Source: Nilaparvata lugens (Eukaryota; Arthropoda; Insecta; Hemiptera; Delphacidae). Taken from it: 64,000 bases of DNA. Position numbers and translations under genes: made by a program. Where the stretch lies: NCBI RefSeq assembly GCF_014356525.2, contig NC_052505.1, positions 10,170,171 through 10,234,170 of the forward strand, written 5' to 3'. This document shows positions 12,394 to 25,949 of this stretch, in pieces; the first letter of the stretch is position 1, and every line of letters starts with the position of its first letter. The notes under the pieces are model-generated. The model did no database searches. It was given only the letters and a program-made list of their open reading frames with translations, and was not told where the DNA came from.

Positions 12394-12879
12394 ACGCTCC
12401 AAATTCAACAAGCAGTCTCATTGGGAAATGACTCGCATGTGATGTTCTCAAGCTGCTCGCTTCCTATTGGTAGTAAGCTGAGTAAGTAAAATGGCGACGA
12501 ATCAACTCATTGACCAATCAGACAGCTTCTTGTTTTTGGAAGCATGGAATACTAATTCAGTGACTGCTATATAAATTTCCTGTCAAGTGTACCTATACAA
12601 TAATAAGAATGCTATAAAAAGGTTATTCATTCATTGCAAGAACGACTGAATTAAAAAAGTTCAAACTCGATCAATACTCAGTTTCAGCTGGAAAGTTTCA
12701 GCTAGGGCTGAAAGTCAAGTGAGTTTCTTTTCATCAGTTTTTCTCTGCTTTTCTAAAGCATTTTCTCAGATCTTCCAAGTTGACTTTTGAAGAACAGATA
12801 TGAATGTTTCGATAGTTTTCCGCAAATTTTTTTTTACAAATAAAATATAATAATTGTTTATAAATATACAAGAATGAAC

Positions 12880-13140
12880 AGTTAATATAACATTGGAAAT
12901 ACTAGTATCAGCTATCCTCTCAATTATGGAAATCCATTACTCATTCAATGAAAAATACATTTTCTTGACATATTCATTATGATATTGATCATCATTAACA
13001 AGAATAAAGAGTTGATAATACATCAGATGTACAGGCATTAGCTACATTCTAGAGAAGACTGTGACAAGGCAGAAAATCGGCAACTCTGTTCTACAACTAT
13101 TATAACGAGGTGCTAGTGCTAGCGGCAAGTACTAGTGTGT
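12880..13140. repeat. Repeat family R2, copy 1
   Basis: The block containing TCATTCAATGAAAAATACA, a TTAACAAGAATAAA segment and then CATCAGATGTACAGGCATTAG recurs, in whole or part, near 15040-15140, 16730-16880 and 18590-18745. Class unknown, no ORF. Confidence 0.65.
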
Positions 13141-13398
13141 TCTGCGGCCCTGGTAGTCTGAACAGCTAAGAAATGTGAAAACTGAAAAGCCATGACTGAA
13201 CGACCTGTGAGGGAAACAAACCTTTTTTTTCTTCTTATTTATTTCCTTGATTAGAATTTTAATATTAATATTTATTATATGAGAAAGATTAAGATTTAAA
13301 CGAAAAATAGTGCTTAAAACCAATCAACTCAGTCAATTGAATGAAAAATAAACTTACCCCCTAGAGAGCCTTCGATTTATACAGTTTTTTCTGTGGAG

Positions 13399-13466
13399 GA
13401 GCCGTGGTCTAGTAGTGGTCTAGACACTGGCTTAGTGCCACCAGTGCCCCGAGTTCGATTCTCAGC
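13399..13466 (+). repeat. tRNA-derived SINE head
   Basis: GCCGTGGTCTAGTAGTGGTC resembles a tRNA A-box region (Glu-like TGGTCTAGTGG), and CCGAGTTCGATTCTCAGC fits a B-box. A second copy at 16963-17017 has the A-box part but loses the B-box. These features are expected for the pol III promoter of a tRNA-derived SINE. The 3' end is not defined. Confidence 0.6.
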
Positions 13467-13954
13467 AGAATCAGATATTTTTGATGGTAGTTCACTGTTA
13501 GTAGTTCTCATCACTTTTGACCTACTTATAATATTATAGTTCTCTCCTGACTGAAATTTGTGACATTGCTATTTTCCTGTGGTGTGGCCTTCCTTATGAT
13601 GAAAGTGGAGAAAGATAGGAAAACAGCGTTGCCAATTCTCTGCTTTGCCACTTCCTTCTATAGAGGATAGCTGAGACATGTAAATCTGATTAAATATTAG
13701 TAGGCCAATATCTCTAGCAGTATCATTCTTGACTTGAAAATCTTTCATCATGAAAACATCTTCAAAATCTAATTTAGCACCTAAATCCTTCAAAAATTGA
13801 CACCCCAGTAAGTTATCACTTAAATCTTAAATAATCAAGAATGAACTTTTTTGTGTTGTGCACTAGTCACTGCTACAATAATATTGTATTTGGAGCCGGA
13901 ATAAAGCTGATTTATTATGAATTTTCATTTCAGAAACTATTGTATCTATATATA

Positions 13955-14645
13955 TAAAAGCGAAATGGCACTCATTCACTGACTGACTGACTGACTGACT
14001 GACTCACTCACTCACTCGCAGAAATAAAAATCTACCGGACCAAAAACGTTCAAATTTGGTAGGTATGTTCAGTTTGCCCTTTAGAGGCGCACTAAGAAAT
14101 CTTTTGGCAATATTTTAACTCTAAGGGTGGTTTTTAAGGGTTTAAAGTTCGTCTTTTAGCATGTATATTCTCCTTATTCTCTTAATTATAATTGAAAAAT
14201 GTCCATACCATATGTTAATATAGAACTATAATCTAGAGAGAGTACCTCTTCGAAACAGTTGTTAACTGGTAACTAAATTAATAATTTTGTCAGGTTGGCA
14301 TTAAGTTGAGTTGACTTTGTTAGGTTGGCACCAAGTTGAAGATTGAAATGCATTTATCGCGGAAAAATTGATTGGGCACTGCTACTTCAATCAGAGCTAT
14401 TCCTGGGAATACCTTATTATATTACTAGCCGTCAGGCTCGCTTCGCTCGCCATATCCGTTTAGCCAAACGTTTAGTCTAGACCCTGACTGGATCGTCCTA
14501 ACATATGATAAAAATGCTCAAATGAAAAATGCAGGCGAGCGAAGCGAGCCTGCTGATCTCATTCTTGGACGATCCAGTCGGGGGTCCAGGGGGCGGAGCC
14601 CCCTGGCTAGACGGATATGGCGAGCGAAGCGAGCCTTACGGCTAG
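13955..14645 (+). mobile_element. Helitron-like element (candidate)
   Basis: The left edge is A/TCTATATATATAAAAG followed by CTGA and CTCA tetranucleotide runs. The right edge is GGCTAG just before T. Beginning TC, ending CTRR and insertion between A and T are the Helitron rules. There is no Rep/helicase ORF, so it would be non-autonomous. The last 220 bp could instead be a separate insertion (see 14426-14645). Confidence 0.4.
14426..14645. mobile_element. GC-rich inverted-repeat element flanked by TTAC
   Basis: TAGCCGTCAGGCTCGCTTCG at the left is mirrored by GCGAGCGAAGCGAGCC...ACGGCTAG at the right. TTAC stands on both sides (14422-14425 and 14646-14649), a plausible 4-bp target duplication. 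The middle has the GC-rich palindrome AGGGGGCGGAGCCCCCTGG, which stands out sharply from the AT-rich surroundings. Confidence 0.6.
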
Positions 14646-14790
14646 TTACTACATATATTTCAGATGCTGAATTAATGATAATTGAATACTGTTTGCCAAA
14701 AATATAACCTATTACTTCAGCTAAATCATAACCTATTCCAGTTGTATGCTATCTTTCTTCCAGTAATTCATTTGAAATACATTAATCTTA

Positions 14791-14818
14791 TACTAGTAGT
14801 TCTGTGAACAGTAGACCA
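14791..14818 (-). repeat. Solo terminal module of family R1
   Basis: TACTAGTAGTTCTGTGAACA followed by GTAGACC, identical to the end module of R1 copies at 6151 and 17637, but with no R1 body next to it. Confidence 0.55.
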
Positions 14819-15356
14819 CACGCACTTTTCTTGATAGGTCAGCAGAAGTCTTCGGGGTGAACTACAGCATTTAATTTGGATTCTCATTTAATAATAATGA
14901 AATATAGGTAATTTATATAACATTGATGTTGCTATCCTTGTCTATCATTCAATGAAGCAGGTAGAGAGCTTTTCTCTAGCTCTGCAACATTGCCAGATTG
15001 TTATTTGACAATGTTGAAATTTAATTTATCAACAAAATATTCAATGTCAATTATGGAAACTTATTACTCATTCAATGAAAAATGCATTTTCTTGACAGAT
15101 ACATTATAATTAATCATTTTTAACAAGAATAAAATGTTAATTGACCGAGCGAAGTGAGACGGTGATTCAAGTCGACGGTTTTACATTTCTATTTTTATGT
15201 TTGAATGTTTATAAACGCAGAAATAGATCTTCATGAAATTTGACAGGTATGTTTCTTTTTAAATTGCGTGTCGACAACAAGGTTTTTGGAAATTTTGAAT
15301 TTCAAGGATAATATAAAAGGAAAAAGAGCCTCCTTCATACGCCAATATTAGAGTAA

Positions 15357-16267
<911 letters not shown>

Positions 16268-16962
16268 TAAAAATCAGACTATAGAATTATTCATCATAAA
16301 TCAGCTATCGAGTGGATTATAAATTGCATGCCATGACGCATGCAATTCAATATCTCAATGTAACTTGGTGGAAAATCAGCTGCTGTGTGGACTATTAATT
16401 GCATGCCTTATTGAATGCAATTTTTATGCACTATTGAATGAACTATTGATTGCGTGCAATTTATAACTAAAATAACATAGTATTGTCTCTCGACCTTTCT
16501 CTGCTTTGAACTCGGGCTGTCCTGTTGCCAGTATGTCTTGAGGGAGATTAGCTTTTGATGCTAGCATTTTTGATACACCAACCCCAACAACCATTAGCCG
16601 TTTTCACACCGATATCTCGCCGACATGACATACAGACAGGATTTACTCTGATGGACAATATAAGAGGAGGCTGTGGTTTTTCACTGCGCGAGGTCTACTG
16701 TTCACATAACTACTAGTAATATCAGCTACTAGTAACATCAGATGTACAGGTATCAGCTACATTCTAGAGAAGACAGAGACATGGCAGAAAATCGGCAACA
16801 CTTTTCTCCTATCTTTCTCTACTACTAACTAGGACTTCACCACAGCAAGTAGTGTGTTCTGCGGCCCTGGTAGTCTGAACTGCTAAGAAATGTGAAAAGC
16901 CTCCACTGAACGACCTGAGAGGGGGGGGTCCTTCGATTTATACAGTTTTTTTTCTGTGGAGG

Positions 16963-17017
16963 AGCCGTGGTCTAGTGGTCTAGACACTGGCTTAGAGCCA
17001 CCAGTGGCTATTTTGAT
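16963..17017 (+). repeat. Truncated tRNA-derived SINE head
   Basis: AGCCGTGGTCTAGTGGTCTA and GACACTGGCTTAGAGCCACC match the copy at 13399, but the B-box is missing. Confidence 0.5.
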
Positions 17018-17080
17018 AACAGATTGAGCTATCTTTTTCCAGCTCTTGCCAGATTGTTTATATGACAATGTAGAAATTAA

Positions 17081-17637
17081 TTGACCGAGCGAAGTGAGGT
17101 CTAAGATTCAAGTCGACGGTTTGGCATTTCTCTTAATGTTTAAATGTTTGAATGTCTAAATGTTTATATATTTATATGTTTATATTTTATATGTTTATAT
17201 GTTTATATGTTTATATGTTTATATGTTATATGTTTATATGTTTATATTTTATATGTTTATATGTTTATATGTTTATATGTTTATTGTTTATATGTTTATA
17301 TGTTTATATGTTTATGTTTATATGTTTATATGTTTACATGTTTACATGTTTACATGTTTACATGTTTATATGTTTATATGTTTATGTGTTGGGCATTTAC
17401 GGCGAAGCATGGTAATAGATTTTCATGAAATTTGACAGGTATGATCCTTTTTTAATTGCGCGTCGACGTATATACAAGGTTTTTGGAAATTTTGCATTTC
17501 AAATCAGCTGACAAGTGATTACACAGATGTGTGGAGAAGCCAGTCTATTGCTGTATTTCCATAAGGTATATAGTTTCAATTAGGTACTTGTGGATGATAA
17601 TACTTCATGAGGTCTACTGTTCACAGAACTACTAGTA
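17081..17637 (+). mobile_element. Helitron-like repeat family R1, copy 3
   Basis: Starts TTGACCGAGCGAAGTGAG and ends TCTACTGTTCACAGAAC-TACTAG. It contains a TTTATATG minisatellite at about 17160-17390 and lacks the middle part present in copies 1 and 2. Confidence 0.6.
17160..17390. repeat. TTTATATG minisatellite
   Basis: Near-continuous repeats of TTTATATG with TTTACATG variants at the right end. Open in three frames but low complexity, with no gene. Confidence 0.95.
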
Positions 17638-18590
17638 TAAATTACTAGATACCCCTGGTATAAATAACTCGCTCATGAACTGTTGTATTGATCACTGAGA
17701 TCTTTTACGAGTATGATATTCATATAGTTCCTGTATAGGGGACTATAATCCCAATTGAAAAATACTTTCTCTTCAAAACTTTTGTCGGCCATCTTGGATC
17801 CGTCATATGGATCCAACTTCATTTCGAATCCAACTCCATTTTTTCAAATGGGAAGGTGGTCATGTGATACATGTTTCCGATACAGAATTTCAACGGAAAA
17901 TTAATGGCGAAACCCGCACATCGATATCTCAAACCGTTTCAATGATTTCAATGATATCCTCAACATTTGAAGATACTTATAAATTATAGAAATATGAAAA
18001 GAATGAGTACCTAAACATTGAATAATCAATAAATTATGTTAGTGAACACTAATAGTAGCTTCTACTCACAAATTTAACACTTTGAATAAAAAAGTTTGTT
18101 ACTGCTATCACAAGTAGTACCTAGTATTAATCACGTGTATGTTTCAGACAGGCAGACAAACGTTAACGGAATCGAGTTAATATAGAACTTATAAATAAAT
18201 GTTGTGTATTATTCAGCTGAAATCTAGTGTCAGCTGAAATAAAGTCTGTTTCTCTGACAGTCTGTGTGATATCTCCAAAATAACATCAGCTTTTTTAAAT
18301 GAATGGAAAAGTTAAAGAAATAGCATACAATTAATTCCAGCTGACTCAATATAAAATAAAAACACATTTTTTTTGCACTTTCAATGTTATTTTTATATCC
18401 TGAAAAAGGACGAAGTAGTGAGTCAATTTTGTTATCCAACGAACTTGACCTGTAAAAAGGTTCAAAGAATTGATGTTCAAGTGATCAATTCTCTCTAAAG
18501 TTCTTGTCGAACATACAAACCGACAGAAAACGACTTTGGCCTTCAGTAAGTCAAAAGTGAGAACTTCGCTAACGCTCGTTCTATTAACAA
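17638..18590. other. Intergenic stretch, nothing recognised
   Basis: No exon, RNA or repeat family recognised. Short frames (17807-17989 +, 18230-18439 -, 18346-18609 -) have no domain and no splice support. Confidence 0.4.
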
Positions 18591-18806
18591 TATATCCAAT
18601 CTCAATCATGGAAATCTATCTTTCATTCAATGGAAAATACATTTTCTTGACAAATACATTATAATTGATAATTTTTAACAAGAATGAAAATTTAATAATA
18701 CATCAGATGTACAGGCATTCGCTACACTCTAGAGAAGACTTTTCCACTTTTCCACTTTCTTGATTATTTCACCTTCAGCTGATCTGTCGGGGTGACCTTC
18801 AACAAA

Positions 18807-19455
18807 AAATCTGGTGTGGCGCACTCACACAACTTTCCTTGCCGTTATGAAAATTTATCACCTGACGCTAGTAAGACTCAAGTCTACTATTCTAAGATCT
18901 GAGCCAGCTGGTGACAGGACAATAACGCTTGATACACACGAGATCTGCCATCTCTTCATAGTGAATGATTTAATAGAATCAACAGTTGCCAACAGTTTGC
19001 AATCGAATAATCACATTTTCTCGAATTTCAAGCTTATTTTCAATTTTAGGTGGAAATGTTACTAGACATTAATTATAGAGATTTTCATGCTCAATCGCAA
19101 CTTTTCGTTTAAATTATATCTGAGACCTGATAATTGGAAATCTAAAATCAAACTTTGCATAGATGGGGCGGAGCTCCTGAAATTTTTACAGATATGGGAC
19201 TTGTAGCAGTTGATAGTGCTTATCAATGATCATATTAGGTATAAATTTAATCAAAATCGTTGGAACCATTTTCGAGAAAATCGCGAAAAACCCTGTTTTT
19301 GACAACATTTTCGTCATTTTAGCCGCTATCTTGAATTGCATTTGATCGAAATTGTTTGTGTCGGATTCTTATAGTGTAAGGACCTTAAGTTCCAAATTTC
19401 AAGTCATTCCGTTAATTGGGAGATGAGATATCGTGTACACACACACACACACACA

Positions 19456-19494
<39 letters not shown>

Positions 19495-19606
19495 ACTTTT
19501 TTGGACTCAGGGGACCTTGAAACGTATAGAAATTAAGAAATTGGGGTACCTTAATTTTTTCCGGTATGCAATACTTTCCTTACCTATGGTAATAGGGCAA
19601 GGAAAG
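18807..19606 (+). mobile_element. CA-microsatellite-bearing element, copy 2
   Basis: Collinear with 15357-16267 from AAATCTGGTGTGGCGCACTC to GGGCAAGGAAAG, with a shorter (CA)n run at 19437-19493 interrupted by CC. No TAA pair is seen here. Confidence 0.7.
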
Positions 19607-20490
19607 TTAAATGAAAAAAAAATGATTGTATTGCCCAAACAACTTTATAATGTTGTCTTTCAAGATTAATCTACATTGATATTTTCATTTAAAGATTTCA
19701 GTTTCTCATTCTTGATAAAAAGCAGACCTTCATAATGATTGTAATATAGCAGTAATGTCCAGCGTTAGGTTTATGCGGGGTACAGGTTGACTCCTGTTGT
19801 TCTCTCCTAACTGTTCACTTGTATTTGCGACGTTGCTATTTCCCTATGGTGTGGTCTTCGTTATGATGACAGTGAAGAAAGATAAGAGAACAGCCTTGCC
19901 ACTTTCTTTCATAGACGCTAATTTCTTCTTCTTCTTCTTCTTCTTCTTCTTCTCCTCCCCCTTCTCCTTCTCCTCCTCCTTCTCCTTCTCCTTCACCTTC
20001 CTCTCCTGAACCCTCGATTACCTGATCCTGTCTTGGGTTTCCTTCTGTAAAAGATTCTGGATAAATCCTCTTCCTGCTTGAAATATATCCTGGTTCTGCC
20101 TTTGTACAAGAGTGTTAAATGACGTAGCTGTGCATTGAGTTAGAATTGTATTTCTCTCAAATCAAACACTACATTTTGAAAAAATATTGTATAAACCATA
20201 TCAGTCAATGTCAAGGATATCGCCTGGAACAATGTTTGTGTACCTGGAGTTTTGAATAATCAGGCGTTAGTATTTTAATCCTTTAAGGTACAAGTCACTT
20301 ACGGAAAAATCCACTGAAAATGACTGAATTTATTGGACTATAATAATCACAGCAATATGTGTGTAAATATGAATGTGTGCAAGAATGATGAGGAATCGGC
20401 ATATTGATTTATTTCAATATGATATCATATTCAATTATTATGTTCTTCATTATATAGATAATATTTAAATTATATATTAATATTTTATTA
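19607..20490. other. Intergenic stretch with CTT/CTC tract
   Basis: Contains a (TTC)n/(CTC)n polypyrimidine run at about 19922-20005. The rest is unrecognised AT-rich sequence. Confidence 0.5.
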
Positions 20491-20874
20491 TACAGAGTGA
20501 GTCATATGTATGGGAACTCTTCAATACATTGGAGACTGTTGTAAATATAATACTGTAACTTTCAGGATAAGTTACTGGTCAAATACCCTACCGCCAAATC
20601 AGCCGCCATTTTGGATAAAAGTATCATAGAACATTTTTATCGATGCCAACTTTATTCTTTTAAAAACGCATTTAAAATGATGTACCACACAATGGGTGTT
20701 TACATTTAAAATAATCGAGTTACAACCCCCAAGTCACCCCCTGATGAGAGGTTAAAATTCATTTGTACGTCAAAAGATAGAGTATTTGACCAATAACTCA
20801 CCCTGAAAGTTACAGTATTATATCAACAGTCACCAACTTATTGAAGGGTTCTCATACATATGACTCACTCTGTA
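20491..20874. mobile_element. 384-bp mariner-like MITE
   Basis: TACAGAGTGAGTCATATGTA at the left is mirrored by TACATATGACTCACTCTGTA at the right, and TA flanks both ends. The inverted arms run about 110 bp (TACTGTAACTTTCAGG and its complement). TA targets and TACAG ends suit Tc1/mariner/IS630-type elements. No transposase. Confidence 0.8.
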
Positions 20875-21285
20875 TAATATATTCAAGTGTCCCCACACAG
20901 GGTATAGCCTACAAGGAACACATATTAGAATTTAGGAAACAATTTATTTGATTTTTGGGATTGTTTATTTTTTTGGAATAAAGTTAAATATTGATGGGTG
21001 TAACTGGTGAACTGAATCAACCCAACAAAAAAAGATGGATAGGTACTGGCCATCGAAGTTTGCGTGCATTGATTCAACATTTTATTCCAAGTGTAACTTC
21101 AAACTTGAACTTTTTTCTCCGAATTGTCGAGTTATTCAAGGTAGGTGGGCGAGCGCTGTGCTGCATCCATTCTTGTATGCAAAAACAATGTGATATGAAA
21201 CAAGTCCACCCGGACCGCGGCTTAGATGTCAAGGCCTCCCAATTCGTCAATGCAATTCGGCCGACTTCTTCCTATTTTGGATAGC
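20875..21285. other. 5' flank of gene 2
   Basis: Becomes GC-richer from about 21140 (GGTGGGCGAGCGCTGTGCTG, GGACCGCGGC). The 97-codon frame 20991-21284 runs right up to the TATA box and is judged incidental. Confidence 0.4.
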
Positions 21286-21292
21286 TATAAAT
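21286..21292 (+). promoter_or_regulatory. TATA box of YPY gene 2
   Basis: TATAAAT, 73 nt before the ATG. ACAAGTAGTT about 31 nt downstream is the likely start region and resembles that of gene 1. Confidence 0.75.
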
Positions 21293-21358
21293 CTGCAGTG
21301 TCTCAGACTGGGAGACACAAGTAGTTCGACCACTTACTACGCTACCATCCCAATCAAC

Positions 21359-23689
21359 ATGAAGGCAGTCGTAAGTATTGAACTTGAAATCTACACACTC
21401 AATCCACTGTTTTGTTTCTTCCTTCTACATTTCTCTTGTTTCTCACTGTTTGGTGATTCGGAGCCCACCGAAGGCTGTAGGTTAACTCATCTCTCATCAT
21501 TATCCGGCTCATTACCCACGCACTAGAGCTCATGTCGCCATCATACTCATAATAATACTCCTCCATCTCCAATCAACATAATTATTATTCACTGATATCA
21601 TCCCTGATCTCTTCTTCTAGAACAATCTTATAAATATCAGATTGTTCATAAAATTTTTAGAATTCATCCAACTTTCAAAATGAAGCGTTTTCTTAGGAAA
21701 TCTGCCACGAATGTCAAATAAAGTGGACTAATATAATAATATAGTTTTCTACTTTTGATCGCAGATTTTTTCTTACCTTACTAGTAAAGTCAATATATTA
21801 ATAATATCAGTAGAGTCCCAATATTATTCAAATCAAATTCTTCATTCAGCAAAACAAGCATAGTATACAAACATTTGTTGATCGCCCATATGGACCTATA
21901 GTCGGTCAGAGACCATTCAAACCATTCTCCCACAGTTTCTATCAGTTTCCATCATAATATAGCCTACGAATAGATTCACATTGTGAACTGACTTTTAAAC
22001 TTTTGACTTTTGTGAACTGACAATTTAATTAGCAATTGCTGTTAATTGCGATAGTTAAAAAATCTATCATTGCAACTCCCCTCCAGATTTTATTACATTT
22101 TTCTCCAATGGTGATTCCATAGAGAAGTAGAAGATTAAACATCTACAGTTTAGAAATGAAGAAGCATCAACTTGAATGTTCTTTTCTTGTATTTATCTTA
22201 GATCTTATCCAATCTCAAAACTATGAAATCCTCTTTTTAGTTATTGTAATAATTTGTTTGGAATTTTATTCAGTTTTTCAGGCTTTTCCGTTTTCCCATT
22301 GTTTCATTAAAATAAAATACATTTCGTTGTGCTTGTAGTATTGTTGAGGAAGCATTAAACATGAATGATGTTGAGTTAGATTTGTTACTCTATGTGCCGG
22401 TTGCACAAAAGCTGGTTAAAATTTAACACTGATTAATTCCACGAGAATTAATCTTTTCAAGAACGCCTTCCCTGATTGGTTCTCGTGAAATTAATCACGA
22501 TTAAAATTTAACCGGCTTTTGTGCAACCGGGCTATTATATTACTATCTACTATTACAACTATCTACTCCATCAACTCAACGTTAATGAGAAGATTATTCA
22601 CCATAATCATTTTCCAAGAAAGGAGCTATACCCATCACCCATACAGATTAACCTATGAAGCTTCCTCTAATATTTGGTCATATTTCACTAATGTAACATT
22701 GTTGTTATTATTGAGCTGATACTGATGATTCTCAACTTTAGAATATTGATTGCTGATTAGAATAATTTATTGATATTGATAAGAATTCACATTACAAATC
22801 TTTATTATATTAAAGCACATATGGAATGGACTTGAAGTTCTATTAATTCACATATAATATAACTTCATATATTTATTTATTTGCTCTATTCACACTTGAA
22901 CAAAATCAAAACAATGATTGCATGGGAGAGAAACAACAAAATTAATCCAAAACTGTCTATCTCGCAAATGTAAATAATTAATAAGTTAGTATAAATAGAG
23001 TTATGATACCAATCATTATAATTTTCACAATCATTACAAAGTTAAGAATTTCAAAATCAGTTCATGAGCGAGTTCTCCAGCCCGGAGGCTCACTAGTTAG
23101 CAATGAAATGCACTTGGTTTGATTGAATATTGAATTCAAGTTGATTTTCGTATTTTTGTGCTGGCAGCTTTTTTTATCCTTTTGGTGGCGCTGTTTGTAA
23201 ATTAAATTTGATTGTTGATTTAAAAAACTGAAATTCGAAGAATCAGTTTATTTATATTGATAAAATTTCAAAACAATTTGATTTCCTGCTCACTGATTAT
23301 AGAGTTACGTAGCAGTGTTCAAAGGATAATATTACTTGAATGATTTGGAAATAAATCAGATCAGATCATTTATTTGCCATACAATAAATGATTAATAATT
23401 AATCTGTACACTTTTATCAATTTGATTATCAATTATTTGATAATTTCTTGTTTTGTTTCGTTGACAGGCAGCTTTTGTCCTCCTTGTAGTGGCCCTGTTT
23501 GCCATTGCTCAGGCCGCTGAACAGAAGGAGACACTGAAGGGCGAAGCCGCTACCTTTTATGGAGCTTATCCTTATGGAGCCTATGGAGTCCACCCATACG
23601 CCTACTCTGCATACCCCTACGCATCAGCCTATGGCGCCTACCCCTATGGAGCCTACCCCTACTCTGCCTACCCGTACTACTACAGATGA
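21359..23689 (+). CDS. Secreted YPY-repeat protein, gene 2 (two exons)
   Basis: The exons are 21359-21370 (Met-Lys-Ala-Val, donor GTAAGT) and 23468-23689 (acceptor TTGACAG), phase 0, giving 77 residues. The signal peptide matches gene 1 residue for residue through AQAAEQKETLKGE. The proteins then differ (AATFYGAYPYGAYGVHPY against the gene 1 version) before sharing the last block of AYPY motifs and the YYYR end. Five AYPY motifs and one VHPY are present. Poly(A) signal AATAAA at 23834. The last part of the intron (about 23258-23340) is alignable with the gene 1 intron near 8938-9010, so the duplication carried intron sequence. Likely an extracellular structural or peptide-precursor protein, function not known. 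Confidence 0.87.
22397..22530. mobile_element. MITE family C (CCGGTTGCACAAAAG), copy 1
   Basis: CCGGTTGCACAAAAGCTGG at the left is mirrored by CCGGCTTTTGTGCAACCGG at the right, with inner arms TTAAAATTTAA. It sits in the gene 2 intron. Other copies are at 31683-31830, 32095-32231 and 52288-52422. Confidence 0.85.
23165..23206 (+). pseudogene. Relic of a YPY-gene second exon
   Basis: GCAGCTTTTTTTATCC then TTTTGGTGGCGCTG reads Ala-Ala-Phe-Phe-Ile-Leu-Leu-Val-Ala-Leu-Phe-Val-Asn-stop, which aligns with the start of the real second exon 300 bp downstream (Ala-Ala-Phe-Val-Leu-Leu-Val-Val-Ala-Leu-Phe-Ala). The acceptor CAG has become CTG and the frame stops after 13 codons. It lies in the gene 2 intron and is best read as a dead exon duplicate. 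Confidence 0.65.
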
Positions 23690-23833
23690 ACATCTTCATC
23701 CAGTCTGTATTCCGGGTAAACTTCATCTACAGGCCACATCAGTCTTCACTATCAACTCAATAGAACTCAATCAAATTGTCCAGGTACTCCAATAATCCAG
23801 ACACTCCGGTTTTTCTCGCTTATTTTGTTTCAC

Positions 23834-23839
23834 AATAAA
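23834..23839 (+). promoter_or_regulatory. Polyadenylation signal of gene 2
   Basis: AATAAA 145 nt after the stop codon. Confidence 0.65.
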
Positions 23840-25949
23840 AATTGCAGTCACAAAAAAATTGGTCTTCTATTTCTCTTACAGTACCTTTTATCAGAAACAA
23901 GGATCTTGATAATTGTTATGGACCTCACTCATTTTTACAATGCTATTACTGATTGTTTCAAAAATGTGAAGTTTGTAACTGTTGCTCTGTCTTCAAAGTA
24001 AATAGGAGCAATAATCGCAATCAAGAATACTGTAAAACTTGGACTCGAACAATCTAGTAGAATCAAATAAATTTTTCAAACACCATCATTCAACAATATT
24101 TGGGAGTCTAAATGATGAACTCGAATTGAGAGAGAGAAGTTAGAGACTTGGGTGAGTGAATCAAAATTCAATTAAAGAGAGAGTAATATTATTACCATCA
24201 ACCAAATCGATAATTCTATTTGTGAATTTTCAAGAGAGTTCAGTTGTATGAACAATTATTGTACATTATTATTTTGTCAGAATGATATCAAAATATCTAC
24301 TCGTTCTTCAATATGGAAATGAATGAATTCAATGATTTTCAATATGAGAAAATACAGACAGAAACAATAGTAAATGTACTGCTGAAATCGTTTTGGGGAA
24401 GCAAACAATATTATTTAAAAGTTATTATTATTAGTGAGTATATTAATGACAGAGAGTTTTACAAATAATAGGTCATTTGAATCCAGTCAGTTTGGGATAT
24501 TAGTGAGGTACGCAGAAAATAGTTGTCCACCATTTTTTACTGTCAAATTTGATATGTTTGGCTAGAAGAAATGCAATCCCTTTAAAGTCAATCACAACCA
24601 CTCAATAATGAACACGGCTTGTATTAATTACGATTGTGGATCAAGCGGTGACCCAGTTCGTGCTCAGGGATTAGAATGAAATCCCGATTTATTTTTCACA
24701 GGTAAGTTATGTTGTAACGATTTAGTGAGATGGACAATTTCCATTTCATCCAGGCAATAAAGTGAGAGAATATAATGAGGCTATAACATTTTTGTGAGCT
24801 ATGAAATATCAACGCTTCAACAGAGCCCAACCTGTTTTCGTTCTAGTTTTGGCACTCGTGGAATAGAACTTCAAATTGCAGGGCTATTCCAGGGCTATAA
24901 ATTGAATATACGAAAATGAGAGACTGATTTTCATCATTAGTTAACTAGCTATTTTTTCATCATCGCAAAGAACCTCTTGCATCCAAACCTAGAAACGATT
25001 ATTCAATCTCGTTCGAACTGAATATAGTTTGTAATCACGATGAAAAAATGATGAATATAACTTAACTGTTGAACCTAGGAAAAAATTTCTTCATAATAGT
25101 TTGTTCCATCAGATTTGCGTATAATATTTGCCGTCACATTATGTAGGGTGTTCATATAGAGAGTGGTCAGTAGTTTCAAGTTTCAGTGGTCTTAGGAGGC
25201 TATAGATATACTCGTATAAGTGGATATCTATATCTATATCCTCCTTACACCGTTCTGGCCGCTAATCGCTCTCTGTTACTGTTAGAAACAGATTGTCATC
25301 AATAATTAAGGATATTTCTCCATATCAATATGAAATACAAACATATAAACATCCAAACATCTAAACAGAAGTTGCTCGTTTAATAGTATAGGATTATAAG
25401 AATAAGAGAATAATCAGAATTCATCAATGTTATTTAATTAACATTATATTTACATCAGTGGAAATGTTCACATATTCGTTTCGGTTTTTTTTCTCATGAA
25501 GTTCTACTTTATGTATTTCTTATTTCATATAAATTGAACGAGCGAAGTGTAGTTCTTACTAAGTGCCTCGAGTCGTATCCGTTTGTGGGTTTCTTTTGTA
25601 TGTTTGTATGAAATATCCTTACAGATTGTAATCAATAATTAAGATCTGGGAAAATCATGTTGATTATAAAATATACAGTTTACAGGATGATGATAAATAA
25701 TGAAAGAAAGTTGATAAATAACAAGCCTTATTGCTAATGTGGATACATTTTAATTCTCGACTCCTCATTCGTGATATATATGAGGCTGTTTTTACATTGA
25801 GAATATTTCCCAGAGAGTTGTTAGGAAAAACTGATTTTACGCTCTTTAGAAAAAAAATGGTGAAGATCACATTCAAGGTAATACCGTTCTGTAATGTGTA
25901 ATACTGTAGTTTTACAGTAATACTGAAATTCTTTTTGAGCGAGTGCAAA
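23840..25949. other. Intergenic stretch with one terminal repeat fragment
   Basis: Mostly unrecognised AT-rich sequence. At about 25339-25396, minus strand, is the end of the Helitron-like family R3 (TCCTATACTATTAAACGAGC then AACTTCTG). At 25535-25560 is an isolated AACGAGCGAAGTG motif akin to the R1 end. Confidence 0.5.

Noticed and set aside
17144..17435. Three long Tyr/Met/Phe/Leu-rich frames
   Set aside because: Translation of the TTTATATG minisatellite; open in all three frames at once.
20991..21284. 97-codon frame next to gene 2
   Set aside because: Ends at the TATA box of gene 2, no recognisable domain, likely chance.
24605..24682. Short frame starting MNTACINYDCG
   Set aside because: About 23 codons, no splice or promoter context, no family pattern.
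23840..25949. Endogenous viral sequence
   Set aside because: I searched by eye for viral polymerase or capsid motifs here and in the other gene-free stretches and saw none.
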